From Caryophanales bacterium UBA6380 (GTDB lineage Bacteria; Bacillota_I; Bacilli_A; RFN20; CAG-826): 64,000 nucleotides of DNA. Each line of letters begins with the position of its first letter. The first letter of the stretch is position 1. The stretch is taken from positions 62,001-126,000 of the forward strand of contig DJQS01000011.1 of assembly GCA_002438785.1 (NCBI GenBank), in the 5' to 3' direction. The notes beneath the pieces are model-generated. The model was not told where the DNA came from. It worked only from the letters and a program-made list of their open reading frames with translations, and ran no database searches. The position numbers and the translations under genes are program-made. This document shows, piece after piece, positions 61,821 through 64,000 of the stretch.

Positions 61821-64000
61821 TCATTTATATAATTTAATACCAATTATAACAGCTCTTTTTTTATTTGTCGAAATTTCAATAGTTTTAGTAGGATTGAATG
61901 TATAAGCTAAAGTCTTCGACAATGTTTTTCCATCAGTATTTTTATCCATAGACAATGTCACACCATTTACAGTAACATCACAAGTATCATTTTTCCATGC
62001 ATAACCAATTAATTCAATTTTAGAAACTTCTTCTTTAGTTTCAAAAGATAAATTTCCAGCTTTTTTGCTTGTTCCAAGCCTAATACCACCTTTAGTATTT
62101 GAAGTAAAACCATTTTCAGCATTTATTAAAGAAGTAATCATGCCACTATCGTTAGTAGAAGATTGTAATGCAACATCTAGAAAATTTTCTTTGCTTATAG
62201 ATTGCGAATAAATATCTCCACTTATTGTTTCGCTTTCAGCTTCAAATTTATATTCACCAAGCAAAGTATAAGAAGTACCCTCTTCAACTTTTAAAAGAAG
62301 TTTATTACTAATAACATCATTATATTTAGCAGTTATCTCAGTTTCCCCAACACTTAAAGCATGAATTATTCCATCATTAGAAATGGTAGCAACACTAGGA
62401 TTAGATGAACTCCATTCCAAAGTAACATTTATTTGACTTGGATTTGTAGTAACGGTGACTTTTCTATCAGCATCACCTAATTTCATTGTCATTTCATTTT
62501 CAAGCGTAATTGAAGTAGGGACAACATCAACACTTTCATAACTTATAATTACACCATAATAATTATTATATTTACCTTTACTAATTGTACCAAATACTTG
62601 TATTTTTATCTTATAACCAACTTTCATTGCAGGAGTAGGATCATCACCTTTTTTAAAATCATAGCTATATTTGTACTCAGTATAACTTAATGATTTATTA
62701 TCATTATTTTCAATACGTGATCCATAAATTACTAATTTATTATTATTTGAATCAACTAAAGTAAATCTACCATATTCAGCTTTTTCAATTGAATAAACAG
62801 TACCTTCAACTTCATAAAGGTGGGTAGAATCATAAGTAGTATCGGATAAAACTTTTTCAATAGTAGATTGAATAGGTTTACTTAAATCAATAACTTCATA
62901 GCCAATTACATAAGCTCCTTCTTGTTCTACTTTAAATGAATAATCCTCTAAATAAACTTTATCACCACCATTTAAAGTGTAATAAACTTTACTTAATTCA
63001 TAACCTTCATTTGCTTTAACAGTAAAACTTATAGATGAACCTAATTGATATTTACTATCTTCTTTAGCATCGGTTATAGTAACTTCTGCACCAGTTAATG
63101 TATCATCAATATTGATAGTAACAGTCTTAACTGGTTCTTCTTTCTTACTAACTTCTAATTTAAAAACATTTTCACCTTCTAATAATGTAAAGTATTCTTC
63201 AGTTAGTTTAGTTTCGTTTAAATAAGCTACATAACTAAATCCATCATCAACTGTAACTTTATAAGTAACCTTACTACCGACATTATATTCTTCATTTAAT
63301 TTAAGCTCAGTACCTTTATCATCAAGAAATTTAACTGTAGCGTGTTCAACATCGTTATATAAAATGCTACCTTTTTTAACTTCATCAACTAATTCATATT
63401 TAAATTTATAATTTACACCTTCTAAGAAATTGTAACTTCCTTCGTAAGTATAACCTTTATTTGTAGCTCTAGTTGTAGAAGCTACTTTCTTCATACTAAC
63501 TTTATCTTCATTTATATAAATTACATCATCTTTAAGTAATTTTCCTTCATCTAAAGTTAAAGTTAAACTATGTTCTCCAGTAACTAATTTATTATCTTTT
63601 AATCCTTCAATAGTTAAACTAGATCCACTAATTTCAGGTAAAGTAATTTCACCTGTTAATTTTTCAACAGGTTTAACTTCACTACTTCCACCAAGTTGAA
63701 TAGTATATCTAAAAGCAACACCATCAAAAGCTTTAACTAAACTTTCAAAATTTTTAACTTGCTCTTCTTTAGCTAAATCTTTCCAAACAATTTGTGGATT
63801 ATTTCCTAATTTTTCACTCCAAGAGAAAGTAAATGTATAAGGATATCCATCATTTTCATATTGAGCATCAAGCCAAGTTTTATAATTAATTGTGCTATCA
63901 ATAGGCAAAGCAATATAACTTAATAAATTCTCTAACCTAGTTCCTTCTAAAGCTTTCTTTGTTTCTTTATCAATAGCCTCAGTTTTAATAACTAAATTAG
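61821..64000 (-). CDS. Large surface protein with Ig-like domains, N terminus outside the window
   Basis: The frame stays open to the right edge, so at least 726 residues are encoded here and the true start is outside; an in-frame TTG at 63908 is not a start. Going toward the C terminus it has an N-terminal segment with EAIDKETKKALEGT, three related beta modules of about 75 residues (between 63600 and 62880; each with GYxL/GFSY, V-Y-x-N-G-like strands), an OB-like region (about 62870-62530: YEVEGTVYSIEKAEYGRFTL), a BIG2 bacterial Ig-like domain (about 62515-62285: LEWSSSNPSVATISNDG, VGETEITAKY) and a C-terminal beta domain ending IIGIKLYK. No LPXTG or membrane anchor. TGA stop. Role: adhesion or carbohydrate binding, not specified by sequence. 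Confidence 0.8.
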   Translation of the reverse strand, partial: NLVIKTEAIDKETKKALEGTRLENLLSYIALPIDSTINYKTWLDAQYENDGYPYTFTFSWSEKLGNNPQIVWKDLAKEEQVKNFESLVKAFDGVAFRYTIQLGGSSEVKPVEKLTGEITLPEISGSSLTIEGLKDNKLVTGEHSLTLTLDEGKLLKDDVIYINEDKVSMKKVASTTRATNKGYTYEGSYNFLEGVNYKFKYELVDEVKKGSILYNDVEHATVKFLDDKGTELKLNEEYNVGSKVTYKVTVDDGFSYVAYLNETKLTEEYFTLLEGENVFKLEVSKKEEPVKTVTINIDDTLTGAEVTITDAKEDSKYQLGSSISFTVKANEGYELSKVYYTLNGGDKVYLEDYSFKVEQEGAYVIGYEVIDLSKPIQSTIEKVLSDTTYDSTHLYEVEGTVYSIEKAEYGRFTLVDSNNNKLVIYGSRIENNDNKSLSYTEYKYSYDFKKGDDPTPAMKVGYKIKIQVFGTISKGKYNNYYGVIISYESVDVVPTSITLENEMTMKLGDADRKVTVTTNPSQINVTLEWSSSNPSVATISNDGIIHALSVGETEITAKYNDVISNKLLLKVEEGTSYTLLGEYKFEAESETISGDIYSQSISKENFLDVALQSSTNDSGMITSLINAENGFTSNTKGGIRLGTSKKAGNLSFETKEEVSKIELIGYAWKNDTCDVTVNGVTLSMDKNTDGKTLSKTLAYTFNPTKTIEISTNKKRAVIIGIKLYK

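Noticed and set aside
63908..64000. TTG at 63908 as start of the large surface protein
   Set aside because: The same frame is open without a stop to the window edge and no ribosome site precedes the TTG; the gene is simply truncated by the window.
1..64000. Mycoplasma-type code (TGA = Trp), suggested by low GC and gene content
   Set aside because: TGA serves as a natural stop at 12134, 43868 and 61821, in two cases in ATGA overlaps, and Trp is encoded by TGG in the conserved motifs.

Overview
The window looks like a chromosomal segment of a very A+T-rich, low-GC Gram-positive bacterium (Bacillota, class Bacilli; an uncultured Erysipelotrichales/RF39-like gut anaerobe would fit). Reasons: the rimP-nusA-rnpM-infB-rbfA-ribF-rpsO-pnp-rnjB-ftsK order resembles the Bacillus order; alaS has a T-box leader; there are CcpA-type cre palindromes, SipW-type signal peptidases, an energy-coupling-factor vitamin transporter and a trimeric [FeFe] hydrogenase. 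TGA is used as a stop (for example at 12134, 43868 and 61821), so this is the standard bacterial code, not the Mycoplasma code. The lineage is an inference; there is no rRNA in the window.

Layout. 1-9.4 kb: helicase/nuclease fragment, fmt, rpsT, then a leftward run holA-comEC-comEA-greA and yrzB-ruvX-alaS behind an alanyl T-box. 9.5-19.4 kb: purine permease, mnmA-dtd facing rarA, pyrimidine nucleoside phosphorylase, an rRNA m5C methyltransferase, plsC and a cytoplasmic pullulanase. 19.5-36.1 kb: the conserved translation/RNA-decay supercluster (rimP to ftsK), interrupted by a heterodimeric ABC exporter between rpsO and pnp, lacking truB, and carrying an RNase J paralogue whose metal ligands are gone. 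36.1-40.4 kb: phosphonate-type ABC importer with a small P-loop kinase. 40.6-48.8 kb: four-gene secretion operon (three proteins with SipW-class signal peptides plus an ER-type signal peptidase) divergent from a response regulator and a polytopic histidine kinase. 48.9-53.0 kb: HydABC hydrogenase operon with a cre site inside the promoter spacer. 53.2-60.5 kb: second heterodimeric ABC exporter, ArsB/NhaD-type permease, hemolysin III-like protein, ECF S component and type III pantothenate kinase. 60.7-64 kb: a second SipW-type peptidase, a 47-aa secreted micro-protein and a large Ig-like surface protein that runs off the right edge.

Themes. The cell appears to be a fermenter: it disposes of reductant as hydrogen under apparent catabolite control, debranches alpha-glucans inside the cell, salvages purines and pyrimidines and imports pantothenate. 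It invests in cell-surface structures exported through two separate SipW-like peptidases; one locus is probably controlled by the adjacent two-component system, for which candidate 7-4-7 direct-repeat boxes are visible. A recurrent regulatory style is seen: most genes that begin a transcript without a Shine-Dalgarno have a -10-like hexamer 6-7 nt before the start codon, suggesting leaderless mRNAs. The most unusual single RNA feature is a hairpin before comEA that combines an exact anti-Shine-Dalgarno sequence, the comEA ribosome site and a U-tract.
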